Positions 35,154 to 42,640 of a DNA stretch of 64,000 nt are shown one piece after another. The stretch comes from Lactococcus lactis (lineage in GTDB: Bacteria > Bacillota > Bacilli > Lactobacillales > Streptococcaceae): contig NZ_CP118969.1 in assembly GCF_029023865.1 (NCBI RefSeq), forward strand, positions 2,418,001 through 2,482,000, in the 5' to 3' direction. Under the pieces are notes generated by a model. That model saw nothing but the letters and a program-made list of their open reading frames with translations, was not told the DNA's origin and ran no database searches. Position 1 is the stretch's first letter, and each line of letters begins with the position of its first letter. Made by a program: the position numbers and the translations under genes.

Positions 35154-36566
35154 TTAGTTTGGCATTAAGAATGTTACACCAGCTGCACTTACGTGTGAGC
35201 GTGTATGACCCCATCCAAAGCCAATTCCACCTTCAACAACGTCAATTGTACCATCGGAATTTACCGCTGTTACAATAGCAACGTGACCATAAGGTGATCC
35301 TGCATATCCAACAAAGTCAGTTGAGAATCCAGACGCGATAACACCAGGAGCCGCACCTACTACATGGAGAACACCTTGTGCAGGGCCATTAGATGCCCAT
35401 TGACCACCATTACCTGGCATGATATTTCTGATGTAGATTCCTTGTGCAGCAAAATGTTGCCATACGTAGTCAGTACATCCACCACCAGCATAAGGATTAC
35501 CGATTGGTGTGCTATTAATACCTGATGAACTTGAACCACCTGTATTACCAGTATTTGTACTTTCACCACCATTTGAGCTACTTGAATTTGATGAGCTATT
35601 AGAGCTTGATGAATTGCTACTTGAATTTGATGAGCTATTAGAGCTTGATGAATTGCTACTTGAATTTGATGATGTATTATTGCTACTTGAGCTGCTTGAA
35701 TTTGATGATGTATTATTGCTACTTGTGTTTGAACTTGATGAACTTGATTGTGAAGTTTGACTAGATGAAACAGTTGAAGTTGCTTCTTCTACCGCTTTAG
35801 TTGTTGCTGCTGTAGAAGCTGCCTGAGCTTTAGCGGCCTCTTTTTGTTGTGCTTCATAAGCTGCTTGTTTTTTAGCTGCTTCTTGAGCTGCTTTTTCTGC
35901 GGCTGCTTTTTCATCTAATAAAGATTGTTTTTTATCTTGCGCAGTAGCAATTGTTGCTTGATAATTCAAAGTAGCAACTTTAAGTTCAGCTTGTTGTGAA
36001 GTCAACTCTTGAGCTTGAGAATCTAAACTTTGTGAAAGAGAAACGAACTGGTTATAGTTCTTTTTAACAGTTTCTGATTTTTGACTAAGTTCTTTTTGCT
36101 CTTTTTCTTGTTGTTCCAACATTTGTTTGTTGGCACTAGAAACTGTAGCAATTGCTGTTACTTTTTGAATAACATCTGTCAAAGATTTTGAATTAACAAC
36201 AGCATCCATATAGTTTGTTGCTGAGCTGTTAACTTGAGCACTACGTGCTTGAGCTTCCAATGTCTTTGTACGTTCTGCGATACTTTCATTCAATGTTGCA
36301 ATTTGTGCATTAAGCGCTTTTGCTTCACTTTCGATTTTAGCAATTTGAGCTTTTGTGCTTGCTTGTTTTTGTTGTAAGCTATCAACTTTTGATTGTAAGC
36401 TATCAACTTGTGCTTGGGCTTGAGCCTTTGCAGACTGCGCACTTGAAATTGTCGCATCTTGTTTAGCAATATCTGAATTTGTGTCAGCGTAGACCCCTGA
36501 CAACGGTGCTGCAGCAGAGAGTACCACTGTAGACATTAAAATAGCTGAGATAATCTTTTTTTTCAT
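35154..36566 (-). CDS. usp45: Secreted protein Usp45 (coiled coil, Ser/Asn linker, CHAP domain)
   Basis: 470 residues. Signal peptide MKKKIISAILMSTVVLSAAA... with cleavage after VYA (about 27). Residues 30-235 form a long coiled coil with heptads. A Ser/Asn/Thr linker (about 262-345) follows, then a C-terminal CHAP domain with CTDYVWQHFAAQG and GHVAIVTAV, giving the Cys and His expected for a peptidoglycan amidase or endopeptidase. It is the major Sec-secreted protein of lactococci, and lies downstream of mreCD as usual. The leader is odd: GGGAGG lies about 21 bases before the ATG. The linker is encoded by tandem repeats and is slightly longer than I recall for other Usp45 proteins. Confidence 0.95.
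   Translation of the reverse strand: MKKKIISAILMSTVVLSAAAPLSGVYADTNSDIAKQDATISSAQSAKAQAQAQVDSLQSKVDSLQQKQASTKAQIAKIESEAKALNAQIATLNESIAERTKTLEAQARSAQVNSSATNYMDAVVNSKSLTDVIQKVTAIATVSSANKQMLEQQEKEQKELSQKSETVKKNYNQFVSLSQSLDSQAQELTSQQAELKVATLNYQATIATAQDKKQSLLDEKAAAEKAAQEAAKKQAAYEAQQKEAAKAQAASTAATTKAVEEATSTVSSSQTSQSSSSSSNTSSNNTSSNSSSSSSNNTSSNSSSNSSSSNSSSNSSSNSSSSNSSSNSSSSNGGESTNTGNTGGSSSSGINSTPIGNPYAGGGCTDYVWQHFAAQGIYIRNIMPGNGGQWASNGPAQGVLHVVGAAPGVIASGFSTDFVGYAGSPYGHVAIVTAVNSDGTIDVVEGGIGFGWGHTRSHVSAAGVTFLMPN
35581..35658. repeat. Two tandem 39-bp repeats in the usp45 linker
   Basis: The 39-bp unit beginning CTTGAATTTGATGAGC at 35581 is repeated exactly at 35620 and continues as partial, diverged copies to about 35730. 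Each unit encodes 13 Ser/Asn residues, so copy-number change would keep the frame. Confidence 0.85.
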
Positions 36567-36616
36567 AACTGTAATTTTTTAATTTTTCCTCCCATTAAGT
36601 TCGGTTGAATAAACAT

Positions 36617-36622
36617 ATTATA
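36617..36622 (-). promoter_or_regulatory. -10 box of usp45
   Basis: TATAAT 51 bases upstream of the usp45 ATG; no good -35 is visible at 17 bases, so the promoter may be of the extended type or need an activator. Confidence 0.5.
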
Positions 36623-36669
36623 CTATTCCTACCCGCCCAAAATATTTCTTTATGATTACAAAACACTTT

Positions 36670-37197
36670 CTAATTGTATCTTCCGTGACTTTTCTTTAAT
36701 CTGTAAAAGATTTCTAAAGGAAATTGCAAGGCTACAGCCAAGATAATATTAAGCAAAAGTGTAGGCGCTAGCTGGTAAACAACAAAATTAATAAAGTTTA
36801 AATGTGCAAATCCAAAAGCTACCATAATGATTGCACTAAAAACTTCAAAAGCCGTCACAATAATAATTGTTGTAAATAACCGTGTCCAGCGATTAGTAAA
36901 TATGGTTATCTGTATATTATATATAAAAAGAGCAATAAGTGGGAACAATAAGGTCGCAATTCCATAAATCCCTAGATAATAACTATCATATATTGCCCCC
37001 AAAACTGCCGCTAAGATGATAATATAGCTTGGTCTGTGCTGAGTGACACTGTACATCAGAAATATCAAAAATAAATGACTCACTGGTACCCACGTCCCGC
37101 TGCTAACCCCCGTTAATATATGGGTAATTTGACCGTCCAAAATCATTAGTAAAAAAAGAATAATTGGACTAAAAAATTGAAATGTAAATCGACTCAC
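36670..37197 (-). CDS. mreD: Rod-shape/cell-wall protein MreD
   Basis: 175 residues, five or six membrane segments, starting MSRFTFQFFSPIILFLLMILDG. Length, hydrophobic profile and position right after mreC identify MreD, a membrane partner of MreC in lateral or septal wall synthesis. The 89-bp gap to mreC is AT-rich. In ovoid cocci such as Lactococcus, MreCD act in peripheral wall growth without MreB. Confidence 0.87.
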   Translation of the reverse strand: MSRFTFQFFSPIILFLLMILDGQITHILTGVSSGTWVPVSHLFLIFLMYSVTQHRPSYIIILAAVLGAIYDSYYLGIYGIATLLFPLIALFIYNIQITIFTNRWTRLFTTIIIVTAFEVFSAIIMVAFGFAHLNFINFVVYQLAPTLLLNIILAVALQFPLEIFYRLKKSHGRYN

Positions 37198-37286
37198 TAC
37201 TTAATTCCTTATATTCTAGTTGGTTTTAACAAATTAATGCTTTATTTCCATAAGCAAAATAATAATTAATACTTATCTAGCAAAAA

Positions 37287-38162
37287 CTACTGACCGTCAA
37301 TTTTGCTTTTGACCACAAAGACGAATCTAATATCATAGAGATTTGTTTCTGGTTTGATATAAACCATTTTACCAAGGCCATCACTATCTTGCTTTTCACC
37401 GATAACCTTTCCTATAAGTAAACCACTTGGTGTTCCACCTTGACTACCAGAATTCGTTCCAAGACCACTAGTAAAAACGGAATCTCCATTTTTAAATTTC
37501 CCTTGTGAGTCGATATTTTTAACTACATAAGCCTCTTGTTGGGAATCATAGCTGCTCAAAATGCCATAAATAGGTGAGCCGTCACTTTCAATTCTTACAG
37601 GAATTTTATTATCAATTCCTTTAGAAGAACTTAAAAGTGCAACTTTTGAACTATTTTTATTCACTTGAGTTACTCGACCAACAACGCCACCATTTGCCAT
37701 AACAATCATACCTGTTGTCAAGCCATCCTTACTACCGCTATCAATCACTAGTGTATCATTCCATGAAGAAGGCTCACGAGTAATCACATTTGCAGCAACC
37801 GTTTGATAATCAGTTAAAGTTTCTTGGAGTTTCAAAGCTTTTTTCAACTCTTTATTTTCTGACTCAAGGCCGCTTAATTTATTATCATCATCTTTTGACT
37901 TTGCCAATTGTGTTTTTAAACTTTGGTTTTGTTGGTAGGTATCCATCAGATTCGACAATTCATTAGCCTTGTCTTGAACAAAGTGGATAGGTGCCACAAG
38001 TACTCTGTCAACAAAACTTGTCCCATCATTAATGGTTTGAGTCATTGCTGATGGATTACGGTTAGACTTAAAATTTTTGGCAGAGATAAAAATTGCTGAC
38101 ATCGCTGCAATAATGATAATGAGTGCAATAATAATAAGCTTACTTAAGTTAATTTTTTTCAC
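37287..38162 (-). CDS. mreC: Cell-shape protein MreC
   Basis: 291 residues. One N-terminal membrane segment (about 9-27), a coiled coil (about 63-112, with LKTQLAKSKDDDNKLSGLES) and the beta-rich MreC core beginning VAANVITREPSSWNDTLVIDSGSK (read at about 121-144) with GLTTGMIVMANGGVVGRV. It scaffolds wall enzymes outside the membrane. Followed by mreD and usp45 on the same strand; about 290 bp of gene-free DNA lie upstream. Confidence 0.92.
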   Translation of the reverse strand: MKKINLSKLIIIALIIIIAAMSAIFISAKNFKSNRNPSAMTQTINDGTSFVDRVLVAPIHFVQDKANELSNLMDTYQQNQSLKTQLAKSKDDDNKLSGLESENKELKKALKLQETLTDYQTVAANVITREPSSWNDTLVIDSGSKDGLTTGMIVMANGGVVGRVTQVNKNSSKVALLSSSKGIDNKIPVRIESDGSPIYGILSSYDSQQEAYVVKNIDSQGKFKNGDSVFTSGLGTNSGSQGGTPSGLLIGKVIGEKQDSDGLGKMVYIKPETNLYDIRFVFVVKSKIDGQ

Positions 38163-38454
38163 TATTCTATGTTCCCTTCGGTAATATGTTTCAAACTCTC
38201 TAAATTAAATTTGAAAGCTCTGTGATTTCACATAGCCCTTTGCATAAGCAAAAGCAATTCTTATATCGTTTATCTCTTTGAACTAATCTTCACTTTCAAT
38301 CCGATAGTCGTATAAGTTCTTCTTACTCGTACCTTATTTTATCAAATTTGACAGAATTTTGATAGAATAGTAGTAATAAATTTCTGTAAGCGGTTTTTAA
38401 CTATTTTAAAATAGTTATGTTTATCATAATAATCAGTATTGGGGAGAATTTTTT

Positions 38455-38895
38455 ATGAATCATATTCCAGTTTTCGGTGAAAAAAATGAAGAGAAAAATT
38501 ATCAGGCAAGATATGGTGTCTATTCGATTGTCGCAAGAGAGAATAAAGAAATTTGTCTCGTTCAGGCACCCAATGGAGCTTATTTTCTTCCTGGGGGAGA
38601 AATTGAAGCGGGTGAAGATCAAGAAAAAGCACTTCATCGTGAACTCATGGAAGAGTTAGGAGCTACCGCTGAAATTGGAGAATTTTTAGGGCAAGCAGAT
38701 GAATATTTTTATAGTTCGCATCGTGATAAATATTTTTATAATCCCGCCTATATTTATAATACTAAGAATGTCCGCTTTGATTCCAAACCTCTCGAAGATT
38801 TTAACCATATTAGCTGGTTTGACCCAGAAACAGCTATTAGTAAACTCAAACGTGGCTCTCATAAATGGGGAGTTCAAGAGTGGTTAAAGAAATAA
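38455..38895 (+). CDS. Nudix hydrolase
   Basis: 146 residues. The Nudix box GX5EX7REUXEEXGU reads GGEIEAGEDQEKALHRELME followed by ELGA at about 43-66. Such enzymes hydrolyse nucleoside diphosphates linked to another group; substrate not predictable. TTGACA near 38350 and GGGGAG before the ATG support expression as a single gene, divergent from mreC. Confidence 0.87.
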   Translation: MNHIPVFGEKNEEKNYQARYGVYSIVARENKEICLVQAPNGAYFLPGGEIEAGEDQEKALHRELMEELGATAEIGEFLGQADEYFYSSHRDKYFYNPAYIYNTKNVRFDSKPLEDFNHISWFDPETAISKLKRGSHKWGVQEWLKK

Positions 38896-38921
38896 AAAAA
38901 TCGTCTGATTGACGATTTTTT
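38893..38921. terminator. Bidirectional terminator (Nudix gene / rpiA)
   Basis: AAAAAATCGTC/GACGATTTTTT around TGATT, between two converging stops. Confidence 0.85.
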
Positions 38922-38923
38922 AT

Positions 38924-39598
38924 TTACTTATTTATTATTCTTACGCCTTCGTTGCCAGCAACAATCACTTTTTTAACCATATTATTAAAGAGGCCGTGTT
39001 CAACAACTCCAACCATTAAATCAAGCTCTTCAGCAAGTTTTTCTGGTTCTTTAATTTGAGAGATATGAAGGTCAATAATAAAGTGATGCATATCCGTTAT
39101 CAATCTCTCGTTTTCCTCATTTAGACGCCAAGTTGGAGCATAGCCAGCCGCTTCGAATTTTTTAAAAACTTGTTGTGAGCCATAAGGAATAACTTCTACA
39201 GGAATTTTAAAGGATCCTAGATTTTCTGATAATTTACTTTCATCAACAATCCAAATATAGTCTTTTGAGTAGGTTGCAACAATTTTTTCCATTAGAAGTG
39301 CTGCTCCACCACCTTTAATACCATTTAGTGAAGAATCAATTTCATCTGCGCCATCAACTGTTAAATCAACATAATCTACTTCGTCAATAGAGGCTAAAGG
39401 AATTCCAAGAGCTCTGGCTTGGCTACTTGTTACATTGGACGTTGTTACACCCGTAATTTCCAATTGTTCTTCGGCAATTCTTCGACCCAATTCTTCGACA
39501 AAATAGGCTGCTGTTGACCCAGTTCCTAAACCAACGACCATTCCCGATTTAACAAATTCAGCAGCTTTTATGCCGACTTGTTTTTTTAAATTATCCAT
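38924..39598 (-). CDS. rpiA: Ribose-5-phosphate isomerase A
   Basis: 224 residues. Signatures [29 protein letters not shown] and [14 protein letters not shown] carry the phosphate-binding loop, the catalytic Asp/Glu region and the Lys. It interconverts ribose-5-phosphate and ribulose-5-phosphate in the non-oxidative pentose phosphate pathway. Monocistronic; AGGAGG before the ATG. Confidence 0.97.
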   Translation of the reverse strand: MDNLKKQVGIKAAEFVKSGMVVGLGTGSTAAYFVEELGRRIAEEQLEITGVTTSNVTSSQARALGIPLASIDEVDYVDLTVDGADEIDSSLNGIKGGGAALLMEKIVATYSKDYIWIVDESKLSENLGSFKIPVEVIPYGSQQVFKKFEAAGYAPTWRLNEENERLITDMHHFIIDLHISQIKEPEKLAEELDLMVGVVEHGLFNNMVKKVIVAGNEGVRIINK

Positions 39599-39642
39599 TT
39601 TACCTCCTTGAATACTTTGATATCATGCTGACCTAATTATAA

Positions 39643-39671
39643 CAAAAAAGCTACCTAAAGTAGCTTTTTTA
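39643..39671 (-). terminator. Terminator after the Crp/Fnr gene
   Basis: AAAAAAGCTAC/GTAGCTTTTTT, a perfect stem with TTTAG-type loop, just past the stop at 39682. Confidence 0.8.
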
Positions 39672-39681
39672 TCTGTTTATA

Positions 39682-40368
39682 TTAACTAATATATTCTTCC
39701 AAATATTGAGGATTATAAATCATGATCTTATTATCAATCACATCAATTACTTTCTCATCCTTTAAATCGTGGAGAATACGATTGACACTGTTTCTTGTAG
39801 AAATACCACAGAAGCCTGCAATATCCTCATTAGTAACTGTGAAATCAATCAAAATTCCATCTTTCTTACGAATGCCAAAATCATCAATTAAACTATGGAG
39901 ACAAGCACAAACTGCTCCTTTTTTACCATTAATTGTCATTTTTTGAAGAATTTCTAAATTAAGTGTCAATCTTCTTTTATAAAAATCATCAACAACTCTA
40001 AATAAATTTAAATCTTCGCGCACCCAATCCCAAAAATCGCTCCGCGAAATTTTATAAAAATTAGCCGTTGGAGATTCCACTCTGACATTAAATAATGCTG
40101 AGATTCCATCATTTTGTTTTTCTTCCAATAAAGAAACAAAATCTGGCTGCGCAACATACGCGATATTAAATTCACGACCATCTCTTAAAATATTGCTAAT
40201 CTTCGCTACACCATCTTTAAGGACATAGATATATTCTGACTCAATTCCTTGATACATAATATAGCTATGCTTTTTACGTGTTACGACACTGACTTTTTTT
40301 TGCTCTAGTGTATTGATTAGATATTCAATGTTTACGTTTGCCATTTCTTCCATCTTATTAAAACTCAT
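39682..40368 (-). CDS. Crp/Fnr-family transcriptional regulator
   Basis: 228 residues. A cyclic-nucleotide-binding-like beta barrel (about 35-125, with YQGIESEYIYVLKDGVAKIS), a dimer helix, and a C-terminal winged HTH (VTNEDIAGFCGISTRNSVNRIL). No N-terminal FNR-type cysteine cluster is present; Cys pairs occur only in VCACLHSL and near the HTH. It resembles the lactococcal Flp/RcfB-type regulators, but which one cannot be said. It is the last gene of the small protein-UspA-MFS unit. The start is uncertain among ATGs at 40368, 40353 and 40344, none with a strong Shine-Dalgarno. Confidence 0.85.
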   Translation of the reverse strand: MSFNKMEEMANVNIEYLINTLEQKKVSVVTRKKHSYIMYQGIESEYIYVLKDGVAKISNILRDGREFNIAYVAQPDFVSLLEEKQNDGISALFNVRVESPTANFYKISRSDFWDWVREDLNLFRVVDDFYKRRLTLNLEILQKMTINGKKGAVCACLHSLIDDFGIRKKDGILIDFTVTNEDIAGFCGISTRNSVNRILHDLKDEKVIDVIDNKIMIYNPQYLEEYIS

Positions 40369-40450
40369 CTACTCGCTAATTTGTTCATTTATTCGCCTAT
40401 ATAAGGCTGTAGCCATTTCATTATATCATTTTTTATGTAAATCATTAAAA

Positions 40451-41683
40451 TCAAACTTTAGAACTTGATTTTTGATGTTTACCATGAATGAGATAGTATA
40501 TAATCCAAACAATTACAACTGCGGGAGCACTGTAAAGATACAAATTTCTGAAACCAAGCATACCATTTCCAAGCATTGGAATAATTGCTCCAAGAACAAT
40601 AGGTCCTCCACCAACACCTAAATCTAAAAATCCAAAGAAGGTAGAAGTTGCAACACCGATACGATCTTTACTTGAATCACGAATAGCAATTGCTTGACCA
40701 AATGGAGCGACACCACCGTAACCAAGACCGAAGGCTCCACCAGCAATTAATAAGACAACAAAGCCAATAGCTGGGCTGAAGAAACCGGCTAAGCCAACAA
40801 GAAGCATTGCCACTGCAAAGAAAATAAATGTTGGATTGAAAATCCAGTTATCCCCTTTAGTATCGAATAAACGACCTGTGAATGGACGTGAAACAAAGAT
40901 TAACACGGCATACATCGTGAAGAATAATGATCCCGCAAGTGGAATTTTAAGATCCGTTGAAAATGAACCCATTCCTGTTAAAATAGCTGAGTCAATAAAT
41001 CCGGCTAAAAAGGCAATAATTGAAATAGGAAGAGCTGATTTTTCAATATATCGTTCAACACCTTTAGGTTCATGCGCCAGGGCATAGGCACGCTCTTCTG
41101 CAGAAAATTCTTTGACACGAACAAAGAAAATTAATATGAAGGTAATAACCAACAAACCAAGAGCAATTCCAAGTAAAGAACCAAAACCAAGTGAAGAGTA
41201 AATCATGATTGAAAGGGCTGGACCAACTGCAGCTGCCAAGGTAACAGATAAAGCGTAGTAGCCAATTCCTTCACCACGACGTGAAGCAGGGACAACGTGA
41301 CCTGCAATTGTTCCTGAGGCTGTTGCACCAATCCCAAAACCTGCGCCTTGAATCACTCGAATCAAAAAGAGTAAGGGAATATTAGTTGTCAAATAATAAC
41401 CAAAAGTTAAAACAAGAAAAATAAGTCCACCAATATAGAGCAATCGCTTCATTCCGATACGTGTGATATTAATACCTGTCCAAACCCGACCAATCAGGGC
41501 TCCAATAACAAAAACGCTTGATAAAGAAAGACTAACAACTGTTGATTGATGAAGTTGTTGAAGCGCATAAGTCCCTATTGAGGAGGTTAAGACGTAAAAA
41601 ACAATATAAAATAAAAAACTAATAAGCGTGTTAATAACGAAAGTAGGAGTAAAAATACTTTCTTTTTTCATGATTTTTTCCAT
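40451..41683 (-). CDS. Major facilitator superfamily transporter
   Basis: 410 residues with about 12 membrane segments. The loop between segments 2 and 3 reads GRVWTGINITRIGMKRLLYIGG, the MFS signature, and segment 5 has an antiporter-like glycine-rich stretch (VTLAAAVGPALSIMIYSSLG). It resembles drug/H+ or sugar-efflux MFS proteins. It lies between uspA and the Crp/Fnr gene on the same strand. The second ATG (41671, preceded by GGAAAAAATC) may be the true start. Confidence 0.85.
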   Translation of the reverse strand: MEKIMKKESIFTPTFVINTLISFLFYIVFYVLTSSIGTYALQQLHQSTVVSLSLSSVFVIGALIGRVWTGINITRIGMKRLLYIGGLIFLVLTFGYYLTTNIPLLFLIRVIQGAGFGIGATASGTIAGHVVPASRRGEGIGYYALSVTLAAAVGPALSIMIYSSLGFGSLLGIALGLLVITFILIFFVRVKEFSAEERAYALAHEPKGVERYIEKSALPISIIAFLAGFIDSAILTGMGSFSTDLKIPLAGSLFFTMYAVLIFVSRPFTGRLFDTKGDNWIFNPTFIFFAVAMLLVGLAGFFSPAIGFVVLLIAGGAFGLGYGGVAPFGQAIAIRDSSKDRIGVATSTFFGFLDLGVGGGPIVLGAIIPMLGNGMLGFRNLYLYSAPAVVIVWIIYYLIHGKHQKSSSKV

Positions 41684-41733
41684 TTCTAAGTAAAAGAGAC
41701 TCTGCTCTTTTTATGAGTGACTAAGTAAGACTA

Positions 41734-42171
41734 TTATTTTCTAACGATGAGTGTATTGCAAGTGGCATGATTAACAATATAAGATGCAACTGAACCAACA
41801 ACTACACGCTCTATATAACTAATCCCTGTTGCGCCAATTACAATCAAATCAACATTTTCTTGCTTAGGAATTTTTGTTGCCATTGCTACTTTAGGTGAAC
41901 CATATTCCAAAAGTGTTCTAACATTTGTTAGTCCTTCATCCAATGCTTCCTTAGCAAATTGTTGCAATAAAAGTTTTGTTCCATTTTCATGCTGTTCTTC
42001 GGCAATTGTGTCGTAAGTATTCACGGCAAGAAATGAACGTTTTTCAATAACGTTGGCTAAGATGAGCTCAGCGTCATTGCGTTTAGCAACTCTGACTGCT
42101 TCATCAAATGCTTTAAGTGATTCTGCTGAACCATCCATACCAACTAAAATTCTTGAATATTTTTGTTCCAT
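41734..42171 (-). CDS. Universal stress protein (UspA family)
   Basis: 145 residues. The ATP-binding signature G-2X-G-9X-G-S reads GATGISYIERVVVGSVAS at about 118-135; VGMDGSAESLKAFDEAV opens the protein. UspA proteins of this type bind ATP and help cells survive stress and starvation. It lies 19 bp after a small-protein gene and 50 bp before the MFS gene, pointing to one operon. Confidence 0.9.
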   Translation of the reverse strand: MEQKYSRILVGMDGSAESLKAFDEAVRVAKRNDAELILANVIEKRSFLAVNTYDTIAEEQHENGTKLLLQQFAKEALDEGLTNVRTLLEYGSPKVAMATKIPKQENVDLIVIGATGISYIERVVVGSVASYIVNHATCNTLIVRK

Positions 42172-42190
42172 GCTAACTGTCCTTATCTAA

Positions 42191-42394
42191 TTAACCGATA
42201 GCTGATATATTTCTTACTTCAAAAGCAAATTTCCCATCTTCAGTTTTTATAAAACCGTGGTGATTTGAAACAAATTCAATTGCTTCATCCATGTTAACGA
42301 AGTCTTGAATGACACTGCGTACTTTAGTATCGCCTACATAGTTTGGTGTTGAATTTTCTTCATATGAAGAAAGTCCTTTAAATTCAAATTTCAT
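42191..42394 (-). CDS. Small conserved protein, paralogue of the gene at 9325
   Basis: 67 residues, MKFEFKGLSSYEENSTPNYVG..., aligning throughout with the 66-residue product at 9325-9525. AAAGGAA precedes the ATG. It heads the unit that also encodes UspA, an MFS transporter and a Crp/Fnr regulator, which hints at a stress-linked role for the family. No known domain was recognised. Confidence 0.78.
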   Translation of the reverse strand: MKFEFKGLSSYEENSTPNYVGDTKVRSVIQDFVNMDEAIEFVSNHHGFIKTEDGKFAFEVRNISAIG

Positions 42395-42520
42395 TTCGAA
42401 ATTCCTTTCTTAAATAACAATAATTTCTATTTTTGAGAAACGGGAATCTTGTTGTTCTCAAATGTTTTTAAGTTACTCAATTATTTTAAACAAAAGCGAT
42501 ACGAAGCGCGACCACATTTT

Positions 42521-42577
42521 TTGATACCAAGCATTGATATCCAGTATTGATATTAAGCATTGATACCCATCATTGAT
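42521..42577. repeat. Four 13-bp iterons containing TTGAT, upstream of the UspA-MFS-Crp/Fnr operon
   Basis: Consecutive 13-bp units at 42526-42538, 42539-42551, 42552-42564 and 42565-42577 follow the pattern A(C/T)(C/T)(A/C)(A/T)(G/C)(C/T)ATTGAT, with a fifth TTGAT at 42521-42525. TTGAT is a classic FNR-type half-site. The array lies 130-185 bases upstream of the small-protein start. Closer in, TTGAGAA (42433-42439) and TTCTCAA (42455-42461) form a second inverted repeat. Confidence 0.75.
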
Positions 42578-42599
42578 AACATTTGTTACTCTTTATATA

Positions 42600-42629
42600 A
42601 AAAAATACTGACAGATTTGTCAGTATTTA
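42600..42629 (-). terminator. Terminator after the activase gene
   Basis: AATACTGACA pairs with TGTCAGTATT around GATT, followed by a T-run on the minus strand; 12 bases past the stop at 42641. Confidence 0.8.
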
Positions 42630-42640
42630 ATCTTTATTTT

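Noticed and set aside
35509-35760. Open frame on the plus strand opposite the usp45 linker
   Set aside because: It is the Glu/Leu-rich shadow of the Ser/Asn repeats and has no start signals.
42526-42577. CRISPR-like array
   Set aside because: The units are contiguous 13-mers without spacers and no cas genes are near; they are iterons or regulator sites.
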